Source: Nocardia sp. NBC_00565
GTDB taxonomy: Bacteria > Actinomycetota > Actinomycetes > Mycobacteriales > Mycobacteriaceae
Assembly: GCF_036345915.1 (NCBI RefSeq)
Contig: NZ_CP107785.1
Span: 558,001 to 622,000 of the forward strand
Length of the DNA: 64,000 nt
Direction of reading: 5' to 3'
This document shows positions 1-9,013 of the stretch, piece by piece. Position 1 is the first letter of the stretch; each line of letters opens with the position of its first letter. The notes beneath the pieces are model-generated. The model had not been told where the DNA came from. It searched no databases and was given only the letters and a program-made list of their open reading frames with translations. The translations under genes and the position numbers were made by a program.

Positions 1-200
1 ATGAGCTTGCTCGAACGGCTCGAGGTGCCCGCCGCGAAGTCCCTGGCCTCGACCAGCGTGACGGTCAGGCCGCGGGCGGCGGCATCGAGGGCGGCGCCGG
101 CGCCGACTACGCCGCCGCCGATCACGAGTACGTCGATTTCATTGTCGCCCAGTGCGTTCAGCGCATTGGCGCGGTAGATCGGGTCCAAACGTGCGGACAC
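1..200 (-). CDS. glpD: Glycerol-3-phosphate dehydrogenase, N-terminal part (cut by window edge)
   Basis: FAD-dependent glycerol-3-phosphate dehydrogenase, which oxidises glycerol 3-phosphate to dihydroxyacetone phosphate at the membrane. Only the first 66 codons are in the window. They show the FAD-binding Rossmann motif GGGVVGAG at about residues 23-30, then the E-A-R end of the second strand and the GTSSRSSKL segment typical of GlpD. The start is GTG at 200, because a clear AAGGAG lies 7 nt upstream (208-214). It follows glpK on the same strand after 98 nt, which suggests a glpK-glpD transcription unit. The C-terminal part continues beyond base 1. Confidence 0.9.
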   Translation of the reverse strand, partial: MSARLDPIYRANALNALGDNEIDVLVIGGGVVGAGAALDAAARGLTVTLVEARDFAAGTSSRSSKL

Positions 201-298
201 GGGTTTGTCTCCTTGTTTCGGTGCAACTAAGTCTTCGTGGTTCGGGCCGAGAGGGTTTCGGATACCACTGGCGACTGCTTGCAGGTCGCTCGAAAGGG

Positions 299-1822
299 TC
301 AGTCGACGTCGATCCAGTCGAGGGTGTGCGAGACGGCCTTCTTCCAACGGGCGTAACCGCGCTCGCGCTGTTCCTCGGTCCAGGTGGGCGTCCAGCGTTT
401 GTCCTCGTGCCAGTTCTGCACGAGTTCGTCGGTGTCGCGCCAGAATCCGACCGCGAGACCGGCCGCGTAGGCGGCGCCGAGTGCGGTGGTCTCCGCGACC
501 ACCGGTCGCGATACCGGCACGTCGAGGAAGTCGGCCTGCAACTGCATGCACAGTTCGTTGGCGGTGACGCCACCGTCCACCCGCAAAGTGTCCAGGCGCA
601 CACCGGAATCGGCCTCCATGGCCTCGACCACATCGCGGGTCTGATAGCAGATCGACTCCAGCGTCGCCCGCGCGAGGTGGGCGTTGGTGCTGTAGCGGGA
701 CAGGCCGACGATGACGCCGCGCGCATCCGAACGCCAGTACGGCGCGAACAGTCCCGAGAACGCGGGCACGAAGTACACCCCGCCGTTGTCCTCGGCCTGC
801 CTGGCCAGCGATTCGCTTTGCGCCGCACCGGAAATGACGCCGAGCTGGTCGCGCAGCCACTGCACCGCCGATCCGGTCACCGCGATCGAACCCTCCAGCG
901 CGTACACCGGCTTCTCGTCGCCGAGTTGGTAGGCGACGGTGGTGAGCAGCCCATGCTGCGAGCGCACGATATCGGTTCCGGTGTTGAGCAGCAGGAAGTT
1001 TCCGGTGCCGTAGGTGTTCTTGGCCTCGCCCGGACGGAAGCACACCTGGCCGACGGTGGCCGCCTGCTGATCGCCGAGCACACCGGCGAGGGGCACCTCG
1101 CCGCCGAAGGGGCCGTCGGCCCGGGTCTTGCCGAACAGGTCCGGATTCGACGAGGGTGCGATGGCCGGCAGCATCGCGCGCGGAATTCCGAAGAGGGATA
1201 ACAGTTCTGCGTCCCAGTCGCAGGTCTCCAGATCCATCAGCATGGTGCGGCTGGCATTGGTCGGATCGGTGACGTGCACGCCGCCGTCGACGCCGCCGGT
1301 GAGATGCCACAGCAGCCAGGTGTCGGTGGTGCCGAAGATCGCCTCGCCGGTCTCGGCATCGGCGGCGACGCCGGGAACGTTGTCCAGGATCCACTGCAGC
1401 TTGCCGCCGGAGAAGTAGGTGGTGGGCGGCAAACCGGCCTTGCGACGAATTATTTCACCGTGCCCGGCGCGTTCCAGCTCGGCGGCGATCTTGTCGGTGC
1501 GGGTGTCCTGCCAGACGATCGCGTTGCAGTACGGCCGCCCGGTCCGGCGGTTCCACACCACGGTGGTTTCGCGCTGATTGGTGACGCCGACCGCGGCCAA
1601 GTCGCGCGCGACGAGATCGGCCTTGTTGAGGGTGGATTCGATGACGGAGCGGGTGCGCTCCCAGATCTCGGTCGGATTGTGCTCCACCCAGCCCGCGCGC
1701 GGCAGAATCTGCTCGTGTTCGAGCTGATGGCGGGCGATCTCGTTACCGCCGTGGTCGAACACCATGAAGCGCGTGCTCGTGGTGCCCTGATCGATGGCGC
1801 CGACGTACTGGCCGAAGTTCAC
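299..1822 (-). CDS. glpK: Glycerol kinase
   Basis: ATP-dependent glycerol kinase of the FGGY family, 507 aa, the normal length. The ATP/glycerol motif DQGTTSTR lies at the N-terminus, GTGNF in the middle and DGGVTAN near the C-terminus. The open frame extends to 2044, but GTG at 1822 is preferred: GGAGG lies 7 nt upstream and translation then begins directly before the family's first strand ([12 protein letters not shown]). It makes the glycerol 3-phosphate that the following glpD gene oxidises. It is transcribed divergently from an IclR regulator, and two palindromes lie in the shared promoter region. It is a paralogue of the kinase at 2910-4448. Confidence 0.95.
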   Translation of the reverse strand: MNFGQYVGAIDQGTTSTRFMVFDHGGNEIARHQLEHEQILPRAGWVEHNPTEIWERTRSVIESTLNKADLVARDLAAVGVTNQRETTVVWNRRTGRPYCNAIVWQDTRTDKIAAELERAGHGEIIRRKAGLPPTTYFSGGKLQWILDNVPGVAADAETGEAIFGTTDTWLLWHLTGGVDGGVHVTDPTNASRTMLMDLETCDWDAELLSLFGIPRAMLPAIAPSSNPDLFGKTRADGPFGGEVPLAGVLGDQQAATVGQVCFRPGEAKNTYGTGNFLLLNTGTDIVRSQHGLLTTVAYQLGDEKPVYALEGSIAVTGSAVQWLRDQLGVISGAAQSESLARQAEDNGGVYFVPAFSGLFAPYWRSDARGVIVGLSRYSTNAHLARATLESICYQTRDVVEAMEADSGVRLDTLRVDGGVTANELCMQLQADFLDVPVSRPVVAETTALGAAYAAGLAVGFWRDTDELVQNWHEDKRWTPTWTEEQRERGYARWKKAVSHTLDWIDVD

Positions 1823-1908
1823 CGTTGAGCCTCCGTCTACTGTCCTGCCGCGGGTGCGGCCGCTGAAGCCGACGTTACGGCCGGACTGCTGAACCGGACA
1901 TACCTCGC

Positions 1909-1925
1909 GTTCGACAATGCCGAAC
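1909..1925. promoter_or_regulatory. Candidate IclR operator, imperfect palindrome
   Basis: GTTCGAC-AAT-GCCGAAC is a 17-bp inverted repeat with one mismatch between the arms. It lies 87 bp upstream of the glpK start and has the same arm sequence as the perfect palindrome at 2036-2052. Two copies in the intergenic region of a divergent regulator/kinase pair fit an IclR-type operator. Binding is inferred. Confidence 0.6.
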
Positions 1926-2035
1926 GGTTGTGGTGGTGATTCGCCATCGGCCGCCAGTACTGTCCAGCGCTCGTGGAGATCGCTACGGCGCAGGTCACAT
2001 CGGGCAGCGGTGGTGATGCGCACTAGCTCCCGTGT

Positions 2036-2052
2036 GTTCGACATTGTCGAAC
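2036..2052. promoter_or_regulatory. Candidate IclR operator, perfect palindrome
   Basis: GTTCGAC-ATT-GTCGAAC is a perfect 7+3+7 inverted repeat ending 26 bp before the start of the IclR-family gene. Its place suggests autoregulation, together with control of glpK through the sister site at 1909-1925. No further copy was seen upstream of glpD or of the second glpK. Confidence 0.65.
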
Positions 2053-2078
2053 TAGGTACTTCCGGATAGGTTCCGCGT

Positions 2079-2840
2079 ATGCCGGGTCCGATTCAATCGA
2101 TCGAGCGAGCGGCGGCCGTGCTGCGTCTGCTCGCCCGCGGTTCCGGCCGCCTCGGGGTCGGCGAGATCGCGGGTGCCCTCGATCTGGCCAAGCCGACCGC
2201 GCACGGCATCCTGCGCACCCTGCAGGGTGTCGGCTTCGTCGAACAGGATCAGGCCAGCGGCAAGTACCAGCTCGGCGCGGCCATACTGCATCTGGGCACC
2301 AGTTATCTCGACAACAACGAACTGCGCTCGCGGGCGATCAACTGGGCCGACGCACTGGCCGCGCGCACGGGGGCGTCGGTGCGGATCGGCGCGGCCGCCG
2401 ACGGGAATGTGGTGGTCGTCCACCATGTCTTCCGGCCGGACAACACCGAACAGGCGCTCGAGGTCGGCGAACTGCTGCCGCCGCACGCGACCGCGCTGGG
2501 CAAGGTGCTGCTCGCCTACGATGCCGAGCTGGCCAACGTGGTTCGCAGTGGTGAGTTGGCACCGCTCACCCGCCGCACGATTGTCGACCGGGCGGTGCTC
2601 ACCCGGGCGCTGGCCGCGGTCCGGCAGGCCGGGTGGGCGGGGGAGACCGAGGAATTCCGATCCGGCGTCGCGGGCATCGCGGCACCGATCCGGGCGCACG
2701 GCGGACTCGTGGTCGGCGCCATCGGGATCAGCGGCCCGGTCGACCGGATCTGCGATCCGCAGCTGCGGCACCGGCCGTCGCTGGTCGGGCACGTCCGCGA
2801 CGCCGCGCACGCGGTATCGCGAGATCTCGCCGGACACTGA
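2079..2840 (+). CDS. IclR-family transcriptional regulator of glycerol genes
   Basis: 253-aa IclR-family protein. Residues 1-65 form the winged helix ([16 protein letters not shown], then [17 protein letters not shown] as recognition region). The rest is the GAF-like effector domain ending near [13 protein letters not shown]. It sits between two glycerol kinase genes, and GylR, an IclR-family protein, controls the glycerol operon of Streptomyces; regulation of glpK-glpD by glycerol or its phosphate is therefore the natural inference. The start is ATG 2079; the ribosome site is weak. The gene diverges from glpK and is followed after 69 nt by the second glpK, with which it may be cotranscribed. 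Confidence 0.88.
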   Translation: MPGPIQSIERAAAVLRLLARGSGRLGVGEIAGALDLAKPTAHGILRTLQGVGFVEQDQASGKYQLGAAILHLGTSYLDNNELRSRAINWADALAARTGASVRIGAAADGNVVVVHHVFRPDNTEQALEVGELLPPHATALGKVLLAYDAELANVVRSGELAPLTRRTIVDRAVLTRALAAVRQAGWAGETEEFRSGVAGIAAPIRAHGGLVVGAIGISGPVDRICDPQLRHRPSLVGHVRDAAHAVSRDLAGH

Positions 2841-2909
2841 TTTTCATCCAGCTCGACGCTGAGCACGCTCCATCGAACCGAATCACCGTCCGACAGGAAG
2901 CAGTCGCCG

Positions 2910-4448
2910 ATGTCGCAACGTTATGTGCTGGCGATCGACCAGGGCACCACCTCGACCAGGTGCATCCTGTTCGATCAGCGTGCGCGCCTGGTCGGGGTCG
3001 CGCAGCGCGAACACCAGCAGCACTATCCGCGTCCCGGCTGGGTCGAACAGGACGCGCTGGAGATCTGGCGCAATGTCGAGCGGATCGTGCCGCAAGCGCT
3101 GCGGGATTCCGGTATCGCCGCCGAACAGGTTGCGGCCCTTGGTATCGCCAATCAGCGCGAGACCACGGTGGTATGGGACCGGCGGACCGGTGTGCCGATT
3201 CGGCGGGCGATCGTATGGCAGGACGTGCGCACCGATGAGCTGGTGCGCGAATTCGAGAGCAAGCCCGGCGCGGAACGGATTCGCGAGCTGTGCGGCCTGC
3301 CGCTGGCGGGTTATTTCGCCGCGCCGCGACTGCGCTGGCTGCTGGATACCGTTGCGGGACTGCGTGATCGGGCCGAACGGGGCGAAGTGCTGTTCGGCAC
3401 CATGGAGACCTGGTTGATCTGGAATCTGACCGGCGGCGCGGACGGCGGGGTGCATCTGACCGATGTCACGAATGCCAGCCGCACGCTGCTGATGAACATC
3501 ACCACACTCGCCTGGGATCGGGAACTGTTGGAGTTCTTCGGAATTCCCGCGGCGATGCTGCCGAGCATTCAGCCGTCGACCGCGTCCTACGGGACGACCA
3601 GCCGGGTGGTGCCCGGTATCCGGATCGCTGCCGCGCTCGGCGACCAGCATGCCGCGCTGTTCGGCCAAACCTGTTTCGCCCGTGGGGAAACCAAATGCAC
3701 CTATGGCACCGGCGGCTTCCTGATGATGAACACGGGACGTGAGTTGGTGCAGTCCTCGCATGGTCTGCTCACCACCATCGGCTATCAGATCGAGGCCGAA
3801 CCGGTGTACGCGCTGGAGGGGCCGATCGCGGTCACCGGATCGCTGGTGCAGTGGGTGCGCGACAATATCGGTCTGGTGTCGAGTGCTCCGGAGATCGAAA
3901 CCCTCGCTCGCACTGTGGAAGACAACGGCGGCTGCTATATCGTGCCCGCCTTCTCCGGTCTGTACGCGCCGCATTGGCGCAGCGACGCAAGAGGTCTCGT
4001 CATCGGACTGACCTCCTACATCAACAAGGGGCACCTCGCGCGCGCCGTACTCGAGGCGACCGCATGGCAGACGCGCGAAGTCGTCGACGCGATGAACGCC
4101 GACTCCGGCCTGCAGGCCCGCACCTTGCGCGTCGACGGCGGCATGACTTCCGACAACCTGCTCATGCAGATCGTCGCCGACGTCCTCGATATCCCCGTCA
4201 TGCGCCCCTTCGTCGCCGAAACCGTCTCTCTCGGAGCCGCTTACGCCGCCGGACTCGCCGTCGGCTACTGGCCGGACCTGGAAGGTCTGCGCAGTAATTG
4301 GCGCTTGGCCGGACAGTGGGTGCCGCAGATGGACTCGGCGCACCGTGCGGACGAATACGACAACTGGAAGCGCGCGGTCGCACTGACCTTCGGTTGGTCG
4401 CGGTCGAAACGAGCGGCGGGTCCGCCCACCGAATCGAGGGGTTCGTAG
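2910..4448 (+). CDS. glpK: Second glycerol kinase
   Basis: 512-aa FGGY kinase with DQGTTSTR at the N-terminus, YGTGGF in the middle and DGGMTSDN near the C-terminus, so the catalytic frame looks intact. The otherwise similar FSGLFAPYW of the first kinase reads FSGLYAPHW here, and the two proteins differ throughout, so this is an old duplication or separate acquisition. The start is ATG 2910 behind ACAGGAAG. It follows the IclR gene in the same direction. Glycerol or a related polyol is the probable substrate; sequence alone does not separate them. No glycerol facilitator gene is visible beside it. Confidence 0.9.
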   Translation: MSQRYVLAIDQGTTSTRCILFDQRARLVGVAQREHQQHYPRPGWVEQDALEIWRNVERIVPQALRDSGIAAEQVAALGIANQRETTVVWDRRTGVPIRRAIVWQDVRTDELVREFESKPGAERIRELCGLPLAGYFAAPRLRWLLDTVAGLRDRAERGEVLFGTMETWLIWNLTGGADGGVHLTDVTNASRTLLMNITTLAWDRELLEFFGIPAAMLPSIQPSTASYGTTSRVVPGIRIAAALGDQHAALFGQTCFARGETKCTYGTGGFLMMNTGRELVQSSHGLLTTIGYQIEAEPVYALEGPIAVTGSLVQWVRDNIGLVSSAPEIETLARTVEDNGGCYIVPAFSGLYAPHWRSDARGLVIGLTSYINKGHLARAVLEATAWQTREVVDAMNADSGLQARTLRVDGGMTSDNLLMQIVADVLDIPVMRPFVAETVSLGAAYAAGLAVGYWPDLEGLRSNWRLAGQWVPQMDSAHRADEYDNWKRAVALTFGWSRSKRAAGPPTESRGS

Positions 4449-4705
4449 CGAATGGTTTTCGTGCAGGATGTACGGCATGGAGGGGAATTCGAAGAAGGCC
4501 GCGTCCCCGGCGTGGGTGGCCATCATGGCGATTAGATATCGCCGATATTGCCCTGACCCAACGTTTCGTCACGACCATCGGCGGCACCTGGAATGCGGAC
4601 AGCATCGAGTACGGCGACCGCGAATTCGTCGGATAGCCCCACTGCGAGATGGGCCGCAGCGCTTAGGCTGAACAGGTTGCCGGTCGGCAGGGCAGGAGAG
4701 TCACG
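4449..4705 (+). other. Intergenic stretch with a possible gene relic
   Basis: These 257 bases lie between glpK and the TerD-vWA gene. One frame starts at ATG 4474 and reads MEGNSKKAASPAWVAIMAI; a second frame continues with DIADIALTQRFVTTIGG and ends near 4636. Both pieces look protein-like, and joining them would need one frameshift. I do not recognise the protein. No other feature is visible. Confidence 0.3.
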
Positions 4706-5977
4706 GTGGGCACTTCACTCGTCAAGGGACAGAACGGCCCGCTGACGGTATCGAATGTCGTTGTCTCGGTGCGATCGACGGCCGCGGCCGATGTCAGCGC
4801 GCTATTGGTGACCGCGGCCGGCCGGGTGCGCACCGACGCCGACTTCGTCTTCTTCAATCAGCCGAATGCGCCCGGTGTCGAATTGCGGTCGGGAACGCCC
4901 GCGTCGCTGGCCGTTTCCTCGGTTGACGTGCCCGCGGAGATCGCGCAGATCCGCGTGGTCATCACCCTCGACGATGCCGCAGCGACCTTCGGGCAATTCG
5001 CGGCCCCCGTCGCGACCGTCGCCGACGGATCCGGAAATACGCTGTACGAGTACGTGCTCGGGGGGCTGGGCAGCGAGTCGGTTGTCATCGCGCTGGAGTT
5101 GTATCGGCGTGGTGCCGAGTGGAAGATCCGCGCGGTCGGGCAGGGTTATGCGGGTGGTTTCGCCGCGCTGGTGACCGACCACGGTGTCAGCGTCGATGAC
5201 GAGCCGGCGTCCGCCGCGCCGCAAGCCCCTGCCGCCCAGCCATCCCCTGAGGTCCGCACCGTCCCCGGCGAGGCAAAACTCTCCTTCGAAAAACGCGCGA
5301 AACTCGACCTCCGTAAACGCGAAGTCGCCAAGGTGCTGATCACCAAGAACGCCTTCGGAATTCGTGCCCGCGTCGTCCTGGTCATCGACAAGACCCTCAG
5401 CATGACCAGGCAGTACAGCAAACAGGTCGTGCACCGCGTCGTCCAGCGGATGATCCCGATCGCGACCCAGCTCGACGAGGACGGCACCTTGGAGGCCTAC
5501 CTCTACGCCCTGTCCTTCGCGAAACTGCCCGATATCACCGTCGAGCACGGTGACGAATGGGCGCAGACCTTCCTGCACCTCACCGGCACCCACCAGGGCA
5601 TCGACTACGCCGCGATCGGCGGCCGCAACGACGAACTGCCGATCATGCGCGACATCATCGCTTCGCTGCGCCCCGGCGATGCCCCGACCCTGGTGCTGTT
5701 CTTCACCGACGGCGGCTTCGCCAAGAAACGCGAGATCACCGCGCTCATGCGCGACGCGTCCCGCCTGCCCGCGTTCTGGCAGTTCGTCGGCCTCGGCAAA
5801 GCCAACTACGGCCTGCTGCGCACCCTCGACGAAATGTCGGATCGGGTCGTCGACAATGCCGGCTTCTTCGCCATCGACGACATCGACCAGGTCGACGACG
5901 CGCAGCTCTACGCCAGGCTGCTCGGCGAATTTCCGGACTGGCTGCACGCGGCGGGCCGAGCGGGCATCCTGCGCTGA
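4706..5977 (+). CDS. TerD-domain protein fused to a von Willebrand factor A domain
   Basis: 423 aa. Residues 1-160 form a TerD domain (SLVKGQNGPL start, F-V-F-F-N strand, E-L-Y-R-R-G-A-E-W-K-I-R-A-V-G-Q-G-Y near 131-148). A Pro/Ala-rich linker spans about 165-190. Residues 215-423 form a vWA domain like TerF, with metal-site motif D228-K-T230-L-S232 (D-x-T-x-S instead of D-x-S-x-S) and a later FFTDGGF. TerD domains bind calcium, and TerF-like vWA proteins occur in Ter stress-response loci. The start is GTG 4706 with CAGGAGAG 5 nt upstream. The usual TerZ/TerC/TelA partners are absent nearby. A second TerD protein is encoded at 12532-14271. Confidence 0.88.
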   Translation: MGTSLVKGQNGPLTVSNVVVSVRSTAAADVSALLVTAAGRVRTDADFVFFNQPNAPGVELRSGTPASLAVSSVDVPAEIAQIRVVITLDDAAATFGQFAAPVATVADGSGNTLYEYVLGGLGSESVVIALELYRRGAEWKIRAVGQGYAGGFAALVTDHGVSVDDEPASAAPQAPAAQPSPEVRTVPGEAKLSFEKRAKLDLRKREVAKVLITKNAFGIRARVVLVIDKTLSMTRQYSKQVVHRVVQRMIPIATQLDEDGTLEAYLYALSFAKLPDITVEHGDEWAQTFLHLTGTHQGIDYAAIGGRNDELPIMRDIIASLRPGDAPTLVLFFTDGGFAKKREITALMRDASRLPAFWQFVGLGKANYGLLRTLDEMSDRVVDNAGFFAIDDIDQVDDAQLYARLLGEFPDWLHAAGRAGILR

Positions 5978-6016
5978 ATCGCGCACGATCCCACGGCATC
6001 CCGCACCGATGTGCGC

Positions 6017-6295
6017 CTACGTGCCGATAACAGCGTTCATGATGGTCCCCGCACTGGTCGCGACCACGCCGCCGATCATGGCTCCGGCCACCATCTTCGG
6101 GGACTCCAGGCCGCCGCCGCTCCACTTCTCCCAGGCGAAGCGCCCGCCCGCGTAGATGATGGCGACGACGCCCGCGAGCAGCACGAACCAGGTCAGATAG
6201 CGGACCAGTTGGAGGAACTTATCGGCCACCGGCGGGGCCTCGGGGGTGGGGTTGCCGATCTGCGCCCAAGTGTCGTAAACGGTGGCCAGGATCAT
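6017..6295 (-). CDS. Small two-helix membrane protein, unknown function
   Basis: 92 aa from ATG 6295, or 102 aa if TTG 6325 is used; neither start has a strong ribosome site. The N-terminal 30 residues are polar and proline-rich. Two hydrophobic segments follow, around YLTWFVLLAGVVAIIYAGG and MVAGAMIGGVVATSAGTIM, separated by a short charged loop. The arrangement recalls VirB2/TrbC-like pilin subunits, but no conjugation gene is nearby and the likeness may be only architectural. It is convergent with the TerD-vWA gene. Confidence 0.6.
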   Translation of the reverse strand: MILATVYDTWAQIGNPTPEAPPVADKFLQLVRYLTWFVLLAGVVAIIYAGGRFAWEKWSGGGLESPKMVAGAMIGGVVATSAGTIMNAVIGT

Positions 6296-6516
6296 GTCGT
6301 GTTGCTCATTCTGGATGTGGGACAAGGATCTTATTCGCGCTCACCGAGGATGGTATCGGTTTCTCGGCGACCGCGCAGTCACCTCCGACCTTGCCGGTCC
6401 CGGTGTCGAGGGGATGATGAGCGGCCCGCCGCCTGCCCGATTTCCGGCAAATGTGTGGCTATACTCCGGCTGATCTCTCGAAGTTGTCCGACCTGATCGG
6501 AAGTAGGGAGAAAGGC

Positions 6517-7920
6517 ATGAGTGATGTGTCGCGGCGATCTTTGCTGATGGCCGGTGCCGCTGCGGGCACGGGGCTGGTCGCGTGTGGCAAATCGACGGAT
6601 TCCGATGGCTCGGCGAGTTCGAGCAGTACGCCGCCCAGTGATCCGCGTTCGATCGCGACCGACGCCTATATCTTCGGCTATCCGCTGGTACTGGTGGACG
6701 TTACGAGGGAGTCGAGTGCCGCGGCCCTGCCCGCCAACCAGATCGCGGCAATCGGCGCGATCGACCCGACGCTGAACGCGGTGGTGATGCCGAATATCGA
6801 TACCGTCTACGCCGGGGCCTGGCTGGATCTGCGGGCCGAGCCGGTGGTGCTGCAGGTCCCGGAGATGGACCCGGGCCGCTACTGGCTGATGCAGATCATG
6901 GACGCCTGGACCAACACCGCACACAATCCCAGCAGCGTCGCACCGCAGGTGAAGGCCGGCCAGAATCCGCCCTACGGCTATGCGATCACCGGCCCCAATT
7001 GGTCGGGCACGCTGCCGGACAATCTGACCCGATTGGCGATGCCCACCGCGACCGCGTGGCTGATCGGTCGCATCGAACTGCGGAATTCGGCCGATCTCGC
7101 GGCGGCCGATGGATTGCTGCGGCAGGTGCTGATGGCACCGCTGAGCGTCTGGCAGCGCGGTGAACGACCGCCTCCGATCATCGATCCGGAGACCGCCATC
7201 CCGATCTCGCCGCCCCAGCAGGTCGCGCGGATGGACGGGCGCACCTTCTTCGATCGGCTCTGTGCGCTGATGGTCACCAATCCGCCCGCCGCCGACGATG
7301 CTCCTGCCATGCACCGGTTTTCGAAGATCGGCATCGGGCCCGGCGGCAAGGTGGACGGCGTCGCGGTCGCTGATCTCAACGCCGCGGTGGCGGCGGGACA
7401 GCTGCACATCCCGGACTACGCCAATCCCGAGGCCAGGCGCGAGAACGGTTGGGACCTGGCGACCAATCTCGGCGCCTACGGCACCGATTACCTGTTGCGC
7501 GCCTCCACCGCGTGGACCGCGCTCGGCGCGAATCTGCCGCAAGATTCCGTCTACCCGGAGATCAGCGCGAACGCGGGGGAGCAGGGCGCGCCGCGCCGGT
7601 ACCGGTTGCGCTTCGAACCAGGGCAGTCACCACCCGCGCGGGCCTTCTGGTCACTGACGGCTTACACCGCCGAGCGCTACCTGGTGCCGAACGCGGCGGG
7701 CATCTACTCGGTCGGCCACCAGCGTCCCGTCGTGCCGCTACCGGATGGTGCGGTGGAGCTCGCCATCCAGGCCGATGATCCGGGACCTGATGTGCCACAA
7801 GGTAATTGGTTGCCGATTCCGGAATCTGGAACGTTCCGGCTCGCTCTGCGCCTGTATGTGCCCGAGGACCGGGCGCTGGACGGCAGTTGGAAACCGCCGA
7901 GTCTGGTCCGAGTCGGATGA
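6517..7920 (+). CDS. DUF1254/DUF1214 lipoprotein, full length
   Basis: 467 aa. Residues 1-23 form an export signal with a twin-arginine-like SRRSLLM and a lipobox ending LVAC, so the product is probably a lipid-anchored cell-envelope protein. DUF1254 follows (DAYIFGYPLVLVDVTRES, then DTVYAGAWLDL and PEMDPGRYWLMQIMDAW). DUF1214 forms the C-terminal third (RAFWSLTAYTAERYLVPN to FRLALRLYVPEDRALDGSW). The biochemical role of the family is not established. The frame is open from 6451, but ATG 6517 has GGGAGAAAGG just upstream and gives a proper signal. A paralogue follows after 12 nt, then a secreted serine hydrolase: probably one operon. Confidence 0.88.
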   Translation: MSDVSRRSLLMAGAAAGTGLVACGKSTDSDGSASSSSTPPSDPRSIATDAYIFGYPLVLVDVTRESSAAALPANQIAAIGAIDPTLNAVVMPNIDTVYAGAWLDLRAEPVVLQVPEMDPGRYWLMQIMDAWTNTAHNPSSVAPQVKAGQNPPYGYAITGPNWSGTLPDNLTRLAMPTATAWLIGRIELRNSADLAAADGLLRQVLMAPLSVWQRGERPPPIIDPETAIPISPPQQVARMDGRTFFDRLCALMVTNPPAADDAPAMHRFSKIGIGPGGKVDGVAVADLNAAVAAGQLHIPDYANPEARRENGWDLATNLGAYGTDYLLRASTAWTALGANLPQDSVYPEISANAGEQGAPRRYRLRFEPGQSPPARAFWSLTAYTAERYLVPNAAGIYSVGHQRPVVPLPDGAVELAIQADDPGPDVPQGNWLPIPESGTFRLALRLYVPEDRALDGSWKPPSLVRVG

Positions 7921-7932
7921 GCAGGGAGATTC

Positions 7933-9000
7933 ATGAACACCGAAGGTGATGCACCGCTACGCCCTCGCCCGTGGGTCTCGCGCCGTGCCGTCATCGGGCT
8001 CGGTGTCGCCGGTATCGCACTGGCCGCCTGTGGAAAATCGTCGGACCACACCTCCGAGTCGACCAGCACGGCATCCGACGAGGTCAAGGACATCGCCATG
8101 GACGCCTACGTCTTCGGCTATCCGCTGGTGCTGATGGACCTCACCCGGGTTGCGGCCGAGGCGATCACACCGGTCAACACCTTCCAGCACACCACGGCGC
8201 TGCCGACACCGCAACGCCGCGATCTCGTGCGGCTCAACCTGGACACCCTGTATTCGGCCGCATGGCTCGATGTTTCGGCGGAGCCGATGGTCTTGCAGGT
8301 GCCCGCCATGGATCCGGGCCGCTACTGGCTGATGCAGTTGCTCGACGCCTGGTCCAATACCGTGCACAATCCGAGTAGCGTTCGGCCGCAGGCGAACTCG
8401 CAGGCACAGCAGTTCAGCTACGTCGTCACCGGCCCGGAGTGGTCGGGCACCCTGCCCGCGGACCTGACCCAGCTGCCGGTGCCGACGCCGACGGTGTGGC
8501 TGTTCGGCCGGATCCAGGTCAATGGTCCCGAGGATATTCCGGCCGTCGCCGCGCTTCAGCAGCAGCTGAAACTGGTGCCGCTCAGCGCATGGACGGTGAA
8601 CAAGGACACGCCGACCCGGTCGGTCCCGACGCCGACGGATGCTGACGCGACACCGCCGCCGAAGCAGGTGCTGGAGATGGACGCGGCGACGTTTTTCCAG
8701 CGGATGTGCGCGGCGATGGCGGTGAACCCGTCGCGCCCCGAGGACGAACCGGCCATGAGACGCTTCGCCGCCATCGGTATTCGGCCGGGCGGCAGCGTGC
8801 ATGGCATCTCCGACGGCGATCTGACGGCGGCGGTCACCGCGGCGCAGAAGGAGATTCCCGCCTACGCGGACCCGAAGATGGTGAACGAGAACGGATGGAG
8901 CTTCAACCCGAATGTCGACCTGACCATGCGGCTGTACGCGCCGAAAGACGTTGCCATCGAAGGGCGTTGGCGACCGCCCGTACTGACGGTTGTGCCTTAG
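7933..9000 (+). CDS. DUF1254 lipoprotein with most of DUF1214 deleted
   Basis: 355 aa, about 110 residues shorter than the upstream paralogue. Signal with twin-arginine-like SRRAVIG and lipobox LAAC. DUF1254 is complete (DAYVFGYPLVLMDLTRV, PAMDPGRYWLMQLLDAW). The N-E-N-G-W segment then jumps straight to L-T-M-R-L-Y-A-P-K-D, which aligns with the last 25 residues of the paralogue. The segment between, the bulk of DUF1214, is missing while the frame and the C-terminal strand are kept. The start is ATG 7933 behind CAGGGAGATTC. Either this is a functional single-domain derivative or a deletion that happened to stay in frame. Confidence 0.85.
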   Translation: MNTEGDAPLRPRPWVSRRAVIGLGVAGIALAACGKSSDHTSESTSTASDEVKDIAMDAYVFGYPLVLMDLTRVAAEAITPVNTFQHTTALPTPQRRDLVRLNLDTLYSAAWLDVSAEPMVLQVPAMDPGRYWLMQLLDAWSNTVHNPSSVRPQANSQAQQFSYVVTGPEWSGTLPADLTQLPVPTPTVWLFGRIQVNGPEDIPAVAALQQQLKLVPLSAWTVNKDTPTRSVPTPTDADATPPPKQVLEMDAATFFQRMCAAMAVNPSRPEDEPAMRRFAAIGIRPGGSVHGISDGDLTAAVTAAQKEIPAYADPKMVNENGWSFNPNVDLTMRLYAPKDVAIEGRWRPPVLTVVP

Positions 9001-9013
9001 GAGGCGAGACACC

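Noticed and set aside
1-3. ATG at the first base as a plus-strand gene start
   Set aside because: The minus strand encodes the conserved N-terminus of GlpD here; the ATG is chance.
2883-4526. 547-aa minus-strand frame opposite the second glpK
   Set aside because: Antisense shadow of a clear glycerol kinase.
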